The position numbers and the translations under genes are program-made. DNA of 8,354 bases from contig CAYXIM010000080.1 of NCBI GenBank assembly GCA_964465385.1, positions 1 through 8,354 on the forward strand, written 5' to 3'. Positions 1 through 5,813 of the stretch are shown here, in pieces; the first letter of the stretch is position 1; each line of letters opens with the position of its first letter. A model generated the notes under the pieces. That model did no database searches. It was not told the origin of the DNA and saw only the letters and a list, made by a program, of their open reading frames with translations. The DNA is from JAAYBY01 sp964465385 (GTDB taxonomy: Bacteria > Bacillota > Clostridia > Saccharofermentanales > UBA5734).

Positions 1-10
1 AAAGCACCTG

Positions 11-28
11 TAGTACGCTTTTAGTACG
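11..28. repeat. Direct repeat TAGTACG, 11-bp period
   Basis: TAGTACG occurs at 11-17 and again at 22-28, one helical turn apart, each containing the palindrome GTAC. It lies left of the guaA terminator and may belong to the control region of a gene outside the window. Too short to be sure it is not chance. Confidence 0.25.
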
Positions 29-34
29 GTCACC

Positions 35-82
35 AAAAAGCAAACCCTGAAACCACGTTATATCAATGGTCTCAGGGTTTTT
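35..82 (-). terminator. Intrinsic terminator after guaA, probably bidirectional
   Basis: An inverted repeat pairs 42-55 with 67-80: 14 bp with one mismatch and an 11-nt loop. It begins 8 bases past the guaA stop. On the minus strand the stem is followed, after two bases, by five T (complement of 35-39). On the plus strand it runs into TTTTT at 78-82, so it could also stop transcription coming from the left edge. This is a standard rho-independent layout. Confidence 0.85.
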
Positions 83-87
83 AACTG

Positions 88-1371
88 CTATTCCCACTCA
101 ATTGTTCCGGTGGGCTTAGGGGTCAGGTCATAGCACACCCGGTTGATGTTGGGCACCTCGTTGACGATCCGCCTGGTAATGTGATCCAGCACTGACCAGT
201 CAAGATGAGCGATGCTGGCCGTCATGGCATCCACAGAATGCACCGCCCGGATAATGACCGGGTACTCGTAGGTTCTTTTGTGGTCTCGGACCCCGACAGA
301 TTTAAATTCTGGAACCACCGTGAAAAACTGCCAGATGCTTTTCGTCAACCCCGCCCGATCAAATTCTTCACGCAAAATGGCGTCTGATTCACGGACAGCC
401 GCCAGGCGTTCGGCCGTCAACGCCCCCAAGCAGCGGACCGCAAGGCCGGGGCCTGGAAAGGGCTGACGATCCACAAAAGCTTTGGGTAGCCCCAGAGCAT
501 GGCCAACGGCCCGGACTTCATCTTTGTAAAGGTAGCGGATGGGTTCAAGCAGATCAAAAGCCAAGTCATCTGGCAGGCCACCAACGTTATGGTGTGACTT
601 GATCCCTTCAGCTGTCTTGGTACCGCTTTCTGCAATATCTGGGTAAATGGTCCCTTGGGCCAGATAACGGATACCTTTAAGTTTTCTGGCTTCTTCTTCA
701 AAAACACGGATAAACTCGGTGCCAATGCGCTTGCGTTTTTCTTCGGGATCTGACACACCCGCCAGCTGCTGCATAAACCGTTGGGCCGCATCCACATAGA
801 TGAGCTCAACACCAAGTTCCTGGCCAAAAATTTCGACCACTTCTTCTGATTCACCTTTTCGAAGCATGCCGTGATCCACATGGATGCAAACCACCTGCTT
901 ACCGATGGCCCGAATCAACAGGGCGGCAACAACCGAGCTGTCAACCCCGCCGGACAAGGCGACCAAAACACGTTCGGATCCAATCTCTTGTTTAAGCGCT
1001 GCCGTCTGGGCATCAATGAAGGCTTGGGCATGCCAATTGGGGCTGCAACCGCATGTGTCAAACAAAAAAGCCTTCAGGGCCTTCTGGGTCAGTTCAAGGG
1101 TCTGAAAATCGGTCAGGTCCGCACAGTTTCGGGTTGCTTTGGGAACGTCAAGGGCCAGCAACGCCTTTGACGGCTCAATCTTTTTACCATCAATCCAACG
1201 GTTTGGACCACCGTTGAAAATGAGCCCTTTCACGTGCGGTTTTTGCGCCAGATCAGCTTGTGTCAGGTCATGGGCTACAATTTCACTGTAAACACCCAAG
1301 TCTCGAATGCTGCGTGCCACAAACGAGTGGTCTGTTGCGCCAAGATCCACCACCAAAACAACATGGTCCAT
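88..1371 (-). CDS. guaA: GMP synthase lacking the glutamine amidotransferase catalytic core
   Basis: Amination of XMP to GMP in the cytoplasm, the last step of guanine nucleotide synthesis. The product is 427 aa; bacterial GuaA is usually about 510-525 aa. The ATP-pyrophosphatase P-loop SGGVDSS is at residues 140-146, FPGPGLAVR follows in the second half, and the canonical C-terminal end TIEWE is present, so the synthetase and dimerisation regions look complete. The N-terminal domain keeps only its first part (residues 1-77, including VYSEIV and the GGP loop at 54-56), then jumps to the domain's last helix (KAFLFDTCGC, 100-109). The GxCxGxQ nucleophile loop and the HPE motif are absent. Ammonia-dependent activity, or a separate glutaminase partner, is inferred. 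The frame opens at 1389, but the ATG at 1371 is preferred because GGGGAG lies 6 nt upstream of it. It sits 77 bp downstream of the ABC ATPase gene. A second, full-length guaA elsewhere in the genome cannot be excluded. Confidence 0.93.
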   Translation of the reverse strand: MDHVVLVVDLGATDHSFVARSIRDLGVYSEIVAHDLTQADLAQKPHVKGLIFNGGPNRWIDGKKIEPSKALLALDVPKATRNCADLTDFQTLELTQKALKAFLFDTCGCSPNWHAQAFIDAQTAALKQEIGSERVLVALSGGVDSSVVAALLIRAIGKQVVCIHVDHGMLRKGESEEVVEIFGQELGVELIYVDAAQRFMQQLAGVSDPEEKRKRIGTEFIRVFEEEARKLKGIRYLAQGTIYPDIAESGTKTAEGIKSHHNVGGLPDDLAFDLLEPIRYLYKDEVRAVGHALGLPKAFVDRQPFPGPGLAVRCLGALTAERLAAVRESDAILREEFDRAGLTKSIWQFFTVVPEFKSVGVRDHKRTYEYPVIIRAVHSVDAMTASIAHLDWSVLDHITRRIVNEVPNINRVCYDLTPKPTGTIEWE

Positions 1372-1377
1372 ACCAGT

Positions 1378-1383
1378 CTCCCC
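1378..1383 (-). promoter_or_regulatory. Ribosome-binding site deciding the guaA start
   Basis: GGGGAG on the minus strand lies 6 nt before the ATG at 1371. It falls inside the longer open frame that begins at 1389, which argues for translation from 1371 (protein beginning MDHVV) rather than from 1389. Confidence 0.75.
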
Positions 1384-1386
1384 TTT

Positions 1387-1417
1387 CATCTGTCTGTCAT
1401 CATAACACAGGCAGATG
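1387..1417. repeat. 31-bp inverted repeat over the guaA -10
   Basis: CATCTGTCTG (1387-1396) and CAGGCAGATG (1408-1417) are inverted copies matching at 9 of 10 positions, separated by 11 bp. A nested perfect pair, GTCATC (1396-1401) and GATGAC (1414-1419), overlaps it. The predicted guaA -10 lies in the spacer. There is no T-tract, so this is not a terminator. It could be an operator, or a hairpin next to the guaA ribosome-binding site on transcripts reading in from the ABC operon. Confidence 0.5.
1399..1407 (-). promoter_or_regulatory. Candidate extended -10 promoter of guaA
   Basis: On the minus strand TGT precedes TATGAT, a TGn-extended -10 with 5 of 6 consensus bases. No good -35 is visible at 16-18 bp. 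Transcription would start near 1392, giving a leader of about 20 nt before the ATG at 1371. The alternative is transcription from the upstream ABC operon. Confidence 0.5.
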
Positions 1418-1448
1418 ACCGGTGGGTATCGGGTTCTTATACGGGAGT

Positions 1449-2243
1449 TTAGGCCAGCAACATGCGGTCGTTGTCCAGGCTTTGCCCGCTAAGACGCTCG
1501 AATTGATGCAGCAAGTCATCAACCGTCAGGCGCTCTTTTTGCTGGCCGGACACATCCAAAATGATCCGGCCTTCATGCATCATGATCATGCGGTTGCCAT
1601 AGCGGATGGCCTCTCGCATGTTATGGGTGATCATCAACGTGGTCAGGCGGTTTTGCTCGACCAGCTGCTGGGTCACATCCAGAACCCGGGCACCCGTTTT
1701 GGGGTCCAAGGCTGCTGTGTGTTCATCCAACAGGAGCAAGCGCGGCTCTTTGAGGGTGGCCATCAGCAAGGTCAAAGCCTGCCGCTGGCCGCCGGATAAA
1801 AGCTTGACCGTGGTGCTGATTCGGCCTTCCAAGCCCAGGTTGAGTGCTTTGAGCAGTTCTTTGTAACGGGCCCGTTCGGAACGCGAAGTACCCCAGGCCA
1901 GCCCGCGGTGCTGACCACGCCTGGCCGCCAGGGCCAAATTTTCATCAATACCCATGTCTCCAGCTGTTCCCTGCATGGGGTCCTGAAAGACCCGGCCCAG
2001 AAAGCGGGCCCGCTTGTATTCAGGCAGTCGGGTCACCTCGTGGCTGTCAATGGTGACGGTCCCGCGATCAGCCAGGACCGCTCCGGAAACAGCATTCAAA
2101 AGGGTTGACTTGCCGGCACCGTTGCCGCCGATCAGGGTGACGAAGTCGCCATCGTTGAGGTGCAGGTCAATGTCATGAAGAACCGGGTTTTCATTGGGGG
2201 TTCCAGGGTAGAAGGTCTTGAAAACCCCTTTTAATTCAAGCAT
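1449..2243 (-). CDS. ABC transporter ATPase, TrpZ/COG1101-like
   Basis: Cytoplasmic nucleotide-binding subunit that powers the importer made by the next two genes. The 264 residues hold a full ABC cassette: Walker A GGNGAGKST (39-47), Q-loop Gln87, signature LSGGQ (149-153), Walker B LLLLDE (169-174) with catalytic Glu174, D-loop AALD (177-180) and switch His207. The sequence DEHTAALDPKT right after Walker B is typical of ATPases paired with PF04392-type binding proteins. The start codon overlaps the end of the permease gene by 8 nt (ATGCTTGA), and GGAGG lies 7 nt upstream within the permease gene, so translation is probably coupled. The product is not truncated. The substrate cannot be read from this subunit. 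Confidence 0.93.
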   Translation of the reverse strand: MLELKGVFKTFYPGTPNENPVLHDIDLHLNDGDFVTLIGGNGAGKSTLLNAVSGAVLADRGTVTIDSHEVTRLPEYKRARFLGRVFQDPMQGTAGDMGIDENLALAARRGQHRGLAWGTSRSERARYKELLKALNLGLEGRISTTVKLLSGGQRQALTLLMATLKEPRLLLLDEHTAALDPKTGARVLDVTQQLVEQNRLTTLMITHNMREAIRYGNRMIMMHEGRIILDVSGQQKERLTVDDLLHQFERLSGQSLDNDRMLLA

Positions 2244-3132
2244 GGTCGTCCCTCCTTCTCAGCCCCCGCTGCAAGGCGTGCCCACGCAGGGTTGGCAGGT
2301 AAAGGGCCAGGGCAACCAGAACGGCTGTAAAGAGCTTCATGTCTGTTGAGCGCAAGCCCAGACGTAAAACCAAGGCAATGACCACCCGATAGACAACGGC
2401 GCCCATGATCACGCCTGACAGGCGCCACATGAAATGGGTCTGTGGAAAAAGCACCTCGCCAATGATGATGGCCGCCAGGCCGATTACGATGGCGCCTGTC
2501 CCCATACCGATGTCACCGTAGCCTTGCTGCTGGGCGATCAGGCCACCCGACAAGGCCACCAGGCCGTTGCCCAAAACCAGGCCTAAAATGGTGGTGGTGT
2601 CCGTATGAACACCCAAAGCACGAATCATCAGGGGGTTGTTACCCGTCGCGCGGATGGCGCTGCCGATTTCGGTTCCGAAAAACCAGTACATGAGCAGGAC
2701 CACACCAAGGGCAAAGAGGGTCGCCAAAAACAAGGTCACCCAGCGTTCCGGAAAACCAAGATCAGCCAGCTGGGTGAAAACCGTATCAATCCGCAGCAAA
2801 GAGATGTTGGGCGAGCCCATGACCCTGAGGTTGATGGAGTATAAGGCAATCTGGGTTAATATACTGGCAAGCAGGCCCGGAATACGCAGTTTGGTGTTGA
2901 GCAGGCCCGTGCACAAACCGGCCAGCAGGCCGCCCAGGCAGGCGACCAGGACAGCTGGCAACGGGTGCAGACCCTGTTGGACGAGAACAGCAGACAAAGC
3001 GCCACCCAGCGCAAAGCTGCCGTCCACCGTCAAATCAGCAAAATTGAGGACCCGAAAGGTGATGTAGACCCCCAGGGCCATGATACCCCACAAGACGCCC
3101 TGCGAGACCGCGCTTTGTATGATCCAGAACAT
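2236..3132 (-). CDS. ABC transporter permease, LivH/RbsC-type (TrpY/COG4120-like)
   Basis: Integral membrane subunit of the importer, 298 aa, of the branched-chain/ribose-type permease superfamily (BPD_transp_2). About 8-9 hydrophobic segments are visible, roughly at 8-27, 38-53, 57-78, 86-101, 132-152, 181-200, 212-229, 237-257 and 265-280. The loop between segments 5 and 6 (TEIGSAIRATGNNP, 154-167) is the conserved cytoplasmic contact region for the ATPase. NFADLTVDGSF (30-40) and MGTGAIVIGLAAIIIGE (210-226) are family-typical. The tail is basic then acidic (RGLRRRDDHA). Start at 3132 with AAGGAG 10 nt upstream. A gap of 82 bp containing a strong hairpin separates it from the binding-protein gene, and its last 8 nt overlap the ATPase gene. 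Confidence 0.92.
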   Translation of the reverse strand: MFWIIQSAVSQGVLWGIMALGVYITFRVLNFADLTVDGSFALGGALSAVLVQQGLHPLPAVLVACLGGLLAGLCTGLLNTKLRIPGLLASILTQIALYSINLRVMGSPNISLLRIDTVFTQLADLGFPERWVTLFLATLFALGVVLLMYWFFGTEIGSAIRATGNNPLMIRALGVHTDTTTILGLVLGNGLVALSGGLIAQQQGYGDIGMGTGAIVIGLAAIIIGEVLFPQTHFMWRLSGVIMGAVVYRVVIALVLRLGLRSTDMKLFTAVLVALALYLPTLRGHALQRGLRRRDDHA

Positions 3133-3158
3133 GCTTGTTTGACTCCTTACAGGCTTGA

Positions 3159-3187
3159 TGCGGGGCGACCGGTCCGGTCGCCCCGCA
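3159..3187. repeat. Perfect GC-rich inverted repeat between the binding-protein and permease genes
   Basis: Arms 3159-3172 and 3174-3187 are perfect 14-bp inverted copies around one central base, almost entirely G and C. The transcript would fold into a very stable hairpin with a tight loop. No T-tract follows on the minus strand, so it is not a complete intrinsic terminator. Placed just after the binding-protein gene, it could protect the upstream mRNA or cause partial termination, giving more binding protein than permease. Confidence 0.8.
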
Positions 3188-3191
3188 AGTC

Positions 3192-3206
3192 AGCCCTACG
3201 TGGGCT
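3192..3206. repeat. Small hairpin just after the binding-protein stop
   Basis: AGCCC (3192-3196) and GGGCT (3202-3206) form a 5-bp stem with a 5-nt loop. It lies between the stop codon of the lipoprotein gene and the larger GC-rich hairpin. It may add to the 3' structure of the upstream mRNA segment. Confidence 0.35.
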
Positions 3207-3214
3207 TCGTTAGC

Positions 3215-4198
3215 TTACCCTTGTGCGTTAAACGTGTTGACAGCAGCCAGGTCTTCCGGAATGGCGACCCCCAGTTTTTCAGCCGCATCCGTGTTGATGG
3301 TCACCGTCATCTCGTTAAGGTACTCAATGGGCATGTCTGCCGGCTTGGCACCGTCTTTCAAAATACGCACCGCCATCTGGCCGGTCTGGTAGCCCAGCTT
3401 GTAGTAGTTGAGCCCGATGGTTGCCAAGCCGCCGTTGCTGACCATGCCTTCTTCTCCAACAATGACCGGCATCTTCATCGGTTCAGTGATCAAGGTCACC
3501 GTTGACATGGCGTTGGCGAAGGTGTTGTCAGTTGGGATGTAGAGGGCGTCCACCCGGTCCACCACCGATTCGAGCACCTGCTGGATTTCATTGGATGACG
3601 AAACGGTTGCCTCAATGGCTTCCAAGCCCAGAGCGGCTGCCGCCTCCTTGGCCAGGTTGGCCTGAAAAACAGAGTTGGACTCACTGGAGGTGTAGAGGAT
3701 GGCTACTTTTTTGACATCCGGCAACAGGCGCATCATCAGGTCCAGCTGTTCCTTAACCGGTGTCAGGTCGCTGGTGCCCGTGACATTGCCTCCCGGGCTC
3801 TCATTGCTGTCCACCAGTTTGGCGTCAGCCGGGTCGGTCACTGCGGTGACCAGGAGTGGAATCTCCTTGAGAACATTGGCGGCTGCTTGAGCTGCCGGGG
3901 TGGCAATAGCCAACACCAGGTCCATTTTGTCGTTAAGGTATTGAATGGCAATGGTTTGACAGTTTTCCTGGTCGTTTTGGCCGTTGTTGTGAACGATGGT
4001 GACGGTTTCGCCGTCCACATAGCCGGCATCAGCCAGGGCATCCACAAACCCTTCATAGGACGCATCCAGGGCCACGTGCTCAACCAGCTGAACCACACCG
4101 ATTTTAAGGTTCTTGGAATCGGTACAGCCGGCCAGCGGATACAAGGCCAGAAGCAAGACCAGTGTCAGGAATAGAAAGGAACGAAGTTGTTTTCTCAT
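3215..4198 (-). CDS. ABC transporter substrate-binding lipoprotein (PF04392/COG2984, TrpX-like)
   Basis: Extracytoplasmic solute receptor anchored to the membrane by a lipid. From the ATG at 4198 it is 327 aa: signal peptide MRKQLRSFLFL, a leucine-rich core, and lipobox LAGC with the lipidated Cys at 25. Family motifs are NNGQND (71-76), IATPAAQAA (98-106), AVTDPADAKLV (119-129), GGNVTGTSD (136-144), IPTDNT (221-226) and GLATIGLNYYKLGYQTG (257-273). The family includes the streptococcal tryptophan/phenylalanine receptor TrpX, so an aromatic amino acid is a reasonable but unproven ligand. The frame is open from 4213, but that ATG overlaps the GGGAGG Shine-Dalgarno and would put MGGYV ahead of the signal peptide. 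First gene of the three-gene importer operon, with its own promoter at 4266-4294. Confidence 0.93.
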   Translation of the reverse strand: MRKQLRSFLFLTLVLLLALYPLAGCTDSKNLKIGVVQLVEHVALDASYEGFVDALADAGYVDGETVTIVHNNGQNDQENCQTIAIQYLNDKMDLVLAIATPAAQAAANVLKEIPLLVTAVTDPADAKLVDSNESPGGNVTGTSDLTPVKEQLDLMMRLLPDVKKVAILYTSSESNSVFQANLAKEAAAALGLEAIEATVSSSNEIQQVLESVVDRVDALYIPTDNTFANAMSTVTLITEPMKMPVIVGEEGMVSNGGLATIGLNYYKLGYQTGQMAVRILKDGAKPADMPIEYLNEMTVTINTDAAEKLGVAIPEDLAAVNTFNAQG

Positions 4199-4205
4199 AA
4201 CATAA

Positions 4206-4211
4206 CCTCCC
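4206..4211 (-). promoter_or_regulatory. Ribosome-binding site deciding the lipoprotein start
   Basis: GGGAGG lies 7 nt upstream of the ATG at 4198. The earlier in-frame ATG at 4213 overlaps this motif and has no Shine-Dalgarno of its own. Confidence 0.8.
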
Positions 4212-4265
4212 ATGCTACCAATTTAAAGCGTTTATCATGTGTGTCTACCGTACTTCCGTTGAACC

Positions 4266-4294
4266 AGTCTATCACCCTGTTTTTGGGGTGTCAA
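4266..4294 (-). promoter_or_regulatory. Promoter of the ABC importer operon
   Basis: On the minus strand a perfect -35 TTGACA (4294-4289) is followed by 17 bp and TAGACT (4271-4266, 4 of 6), with TG one base ahead of the -10. Start would be near 4259, giving a leader of about 60 nt. The spacer contains the inverted repeat CACCC (4273-4277) and GGGTG (4286-4290), a candidate operator that would block polymerase when bound. The leader is too short for a T-box or other large riboswitch. Confidence 0.7.
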
Positions 4295-4326
4295 TCAAAG
4301 GCAGTGGAAATTGACATATTTAGGCC

Positions 4327-4340
4327 AAAAAGCGCTTTTT
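4327..4340. repeat. Perfect 14-bp AT/GC palindrome, cre-like core
   Basis: AAAAAGCGCTTTTT is a perfect palindrome about 33 bp upstream of the -35 of the ABC operon. Its central ten bases equal the core of idealised CcpA sites (AAAGCGCTTT), but the conserved outer G and C are replaced by A and T, so CcpA binding is doubtful. Confidence 0.3.
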
Positions 4341-4344
4341 TTTA

Positions 4345-4363
4345 CCTTTTGCCATGCAAAAGG
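4345..4363. repeat. 8-bp hairpin overlapping the hydrolase terminator
   Basis: CCTTTTGC (4345-4352) and GCAAAAGG (4356-4363) are perfect inverted copies with a 3-nt loop. The hairpin uses the same T-tract and stem base as the terminator at 4358-4386, so in the minus-strand RNA the two structures are mutually exclusive. Confidence 0.5.
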
Positions 4364-4386
4364 CCGGCCCCGCTAAGAACCGGCCT
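4358..4386 (-). terminator. Intrinsic terminator after the ceramidase-like gene
   Basis: AGGCCGG (4386-4380 on minus) pairs with CCGGCCT (4367-4361) across a 12-nt loop. The minus strand continues into a short T run (four T counting the stem's last base). It begins 22 bp after the stop codon. The T-tract is short, so termination may be partial. Confidence 0.6.
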
Positions 4387-4408
4387 CTTGGCAGTGTGTT
4401 CGAGCGCT

Positions 4409-5725
4409 TTAACGAACCAGATCGATGGCCTTGAGTGCCTCTTCAACCGTTTTAGCCGCCATGGATGGTTTCATAACCGAGCCCAGGGCTTCATAGCCCC
4501 GCTCTTCATGGGCTTCAGGTGTCACCACATAGCCCACCGTCAACCCATTGCTGGCCGTAGCCATGTAGGTGTGTGGGAAGGGTGACTGCTTTTTAACGGC
4601 CAGGCCGATTTCAACAAAAAGTTCCCCTGCTGACAAAACGACAACCAGATCACCAACGCGGATGGCCTGGATTTCAAAGGGAAAAGCTGCCATCATGGCG
4701 TCAAAGGCGCCTGGCTCTTCAAACCGCTTTGTCATGTTGGCCATGATGTTGGCACCAAATAGGGTTACTTCCAAAGTGCGCAAATCCGTGTAGGGTATGC
4801 CAGCGGCTTTGGCCTCATCATAGTTTTGTTGAGCCTGGGCTGCCTCCCGGGCCGCCTGGTCGGCCGGCGGGAAATCCTTAAGATCAGGGGTGACCCAGAC
4901 GCTTCCAGCCTTGAGCACCAGGTCGTCGGTGAAGGTGGCCTGGCCCAATGCCTCTTGCGCCGCAGCCCCCAAGGTGTCGCCATAGCGTTTGGCTTCCTCG
5001 AAGGTCTGGCCACTCCTGAAATGGCGGGTGGACTGGTTTCCGGACGTTCCCATCTGGAAGCCAAAAACACAGCCGGGATATTGGCTTTCCAGGTACATAC
5101 GCATGTAACCAGGAAAGTCTGCCGAATACGCATAGCTGTCTGCATGCAGCAGGGTCGGGTGAAGCGAATAAGACGTCAAGATGCCACGCATGTGACCAGC
5201 GGCATCGCGGATGCCCAGGGCATAAAGCTCATCATCGGCCGGGCCATCCGGGTGGTGGCGGTTGCCGCCGATATTATGCGCTTTGCCACGGCGGATGCTC
5301 TGAAAGCCAACCTGCGCCTCAAAGGCCGTCTCGACCGCCCGGGTGGCTGTTTGAATAATGCGTTGCACCACCTCATCCATGTAGTCCGGGTAGACGAGTT
5401 CGTCTTCGTTGTGGATGTCGAAAACCGGAGACGTGGTGATCGGTCCGGAATGGGTGTGTGTACAGCTGACTGCGATGTGTCCCGGGTCCATGCCCGTTGC
5501 CTGCTGGATGCCCTGACGGATGTCCCGGGTCTGCGTCTTGGTCACAAAAACCAAGTCCAGTGTGACAAAGAGCACGGCAGTCTGCTCATTTTTCAGGTAA
5601 AAGGCGCTGCAGTACAAGGGGTCGTTTGTGCTTGTCCCCGCCCGGTCTTCTGGAGACGGATAGCCGGCCAAAAGAAGCGGTTCTTTGGGTGTGATGTCGG
5701 TTTGGGCAACACCAGCATGTAACAT
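4409..5725 (-). CDS. Neutral/alkaline ceramidase-family hydrolase, cytoplasmic, catalytic domain only
   Basis: Zinc-dependent amidase-type fold of the neutral/alkaline non-lysosomal ceramidase N-terminal domain (PF04734); the substrate is unknown. In 438 aa it shows the opening motif DITP (10-13) and THTHSGP (89-95, zinc His). HPTLLHADSYAYSADFPGYM (189-208) probably carries the second zinc His. MGTSGNQST (225-233) is the likely counterpart of the catalytic-serine loop, AGELF (366-370) supplies the zinc Glu, and GYVVTPEAHEERGYE (398-412) holds the conserved Tyr. There is no signal peptide or membrane segment, and the C-terminal Ig-like domain of secreted ceramidases is missing, so it probably acts in the cytoplasm on some other amide. 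Start at 5725 with GGAGG 9 nt upstream. Divergent from the URO-D-like gene and ended by its own terminator. Fold assignment is firm; ceramide as substrate is not supported. Confidence 0.87.
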   Translation of the reverse strand: MLHAGVAQTDITPKEPLLLAGYPSPEDRAGTSTNDPLYCSAFYLKNEQTAVLFVTLDLVFVTKTQTRDIRQGIQQATGMDPGHIAVSCTHTHSGPITTSPVFDIHNEDELVYPDYMDEVVQRIIQTATRAVETAFEAQVGFQSIRRGKAHNIGGNRHHPDGPADDELYALGIRDAAGHMRGILTSYSLHPTLLHADSYAYSADFPGYMRMYLESQYPGCVFGFQMGTSGNQSTRHFRSGQTFEEAKRYGDTLGAAAQEALGQATFTDDLVLKAGSVWVTPDLKDFPPADQAAREAAQAQQNYDEAKAAGIPYTDLRTLEVTLFGANIMANMTKRFEEPGAFDAMMAAFPFEIQAIRVGDLVVVLSAGELFVEIGLAVKKQSPFPHTYMATASNGLTVGYVVTPEAHEERGYEALGSVMKPSMAAKTVEEALKAIDLVR

Positions 5726-5750
5726 GGTAAAACACCTCCACAGTTTGACG

Positions 5751-5789
5751 GCTGCCAGAAACGCTCACATGGCTTCATTGTCCGGCAGC
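5751..5789 (-). promoter_or_regulatory. Leader hairpin upstream of the ceramidase-like gene
   Basis: On the minus strand GCTGCCGGA (5789-5781) pairs with TCTGGCAGC (5759-5751), nine pairs including one G-U, with a 21-nt loop. It lies inside the predicted 5' leader, 11 nt before the ribosome-binding site. No T-tract follows. It could stabilise the mRNA or tune initiation; this is inference from base pairing alone. Confidence 0.35.
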
Positions 5790-5802
5790 AAGATGATACA
5801 CT
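5774..5802 (+). promoter_or_regulatory. Weak candidate promoter of the URO-D-like gene
   Basis: TTCATT (5774-5779), 17 bp, then TACACT (5797-5802) with TG one base ahead of it (extended -10). The start would be near 5809, leaving a leader of about 88 nt. An alternative -10 is TATAAC at 5807-5812. Both overlap the opposite-strand promoter, so polymerases would compete. Confidence 0.35.
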
Positions 5803-5804
5803 TG

Positions 5805-5813
5805 ATTATAACA
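5805..5813 (-). promoter_or_regulatory. Extended -10 promoter of the ceramidase-like gene
   Basis: The minus strand reads TGT then TATAAT, a perfect TGnTATAAT extended -10. No good -35 is seen at 16-18 bp. Start near 5798 gives a leader of about 73 nt containing the 5751-5789 hairpin. Confidence 0.6.

Noticed and set aside
23..30. AGTACGGT shared between the left edge and the ABC operon leader (4247-4254, opposite strand)
   Set aside because: An eight-base match between two sites in a window of this size is easily expected by chance.
4222..4237. CcpA (cre)-like site in the leader of the ABC operon
   Set aside because: The AAACGCTTT core is present but the conserved outer G is displaced by one base and the outer C is missing.
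4311..4316. TTGACA on the plus strand as a promoter -35
   Set aside because: No -10-like hexamer lies 16-18 bp downstream, and no plus-strand gene follows.
4199..4408. T-box or purine riboswitch ahead of the ABC operon
   Set aside because: A good promoter at 4266-4294 leaves only about 60 nt of leader, and no T-box core or purine-aptamer features are seen.
4826..5722. A 298-codon open frame on the plus strand, antisense to the ceramidase-like gene
   Set aside because: The opposite strand encodes a protein with clear family motifs; this frame shows no recognisable domain and is a by-product of GC-rich codon use.
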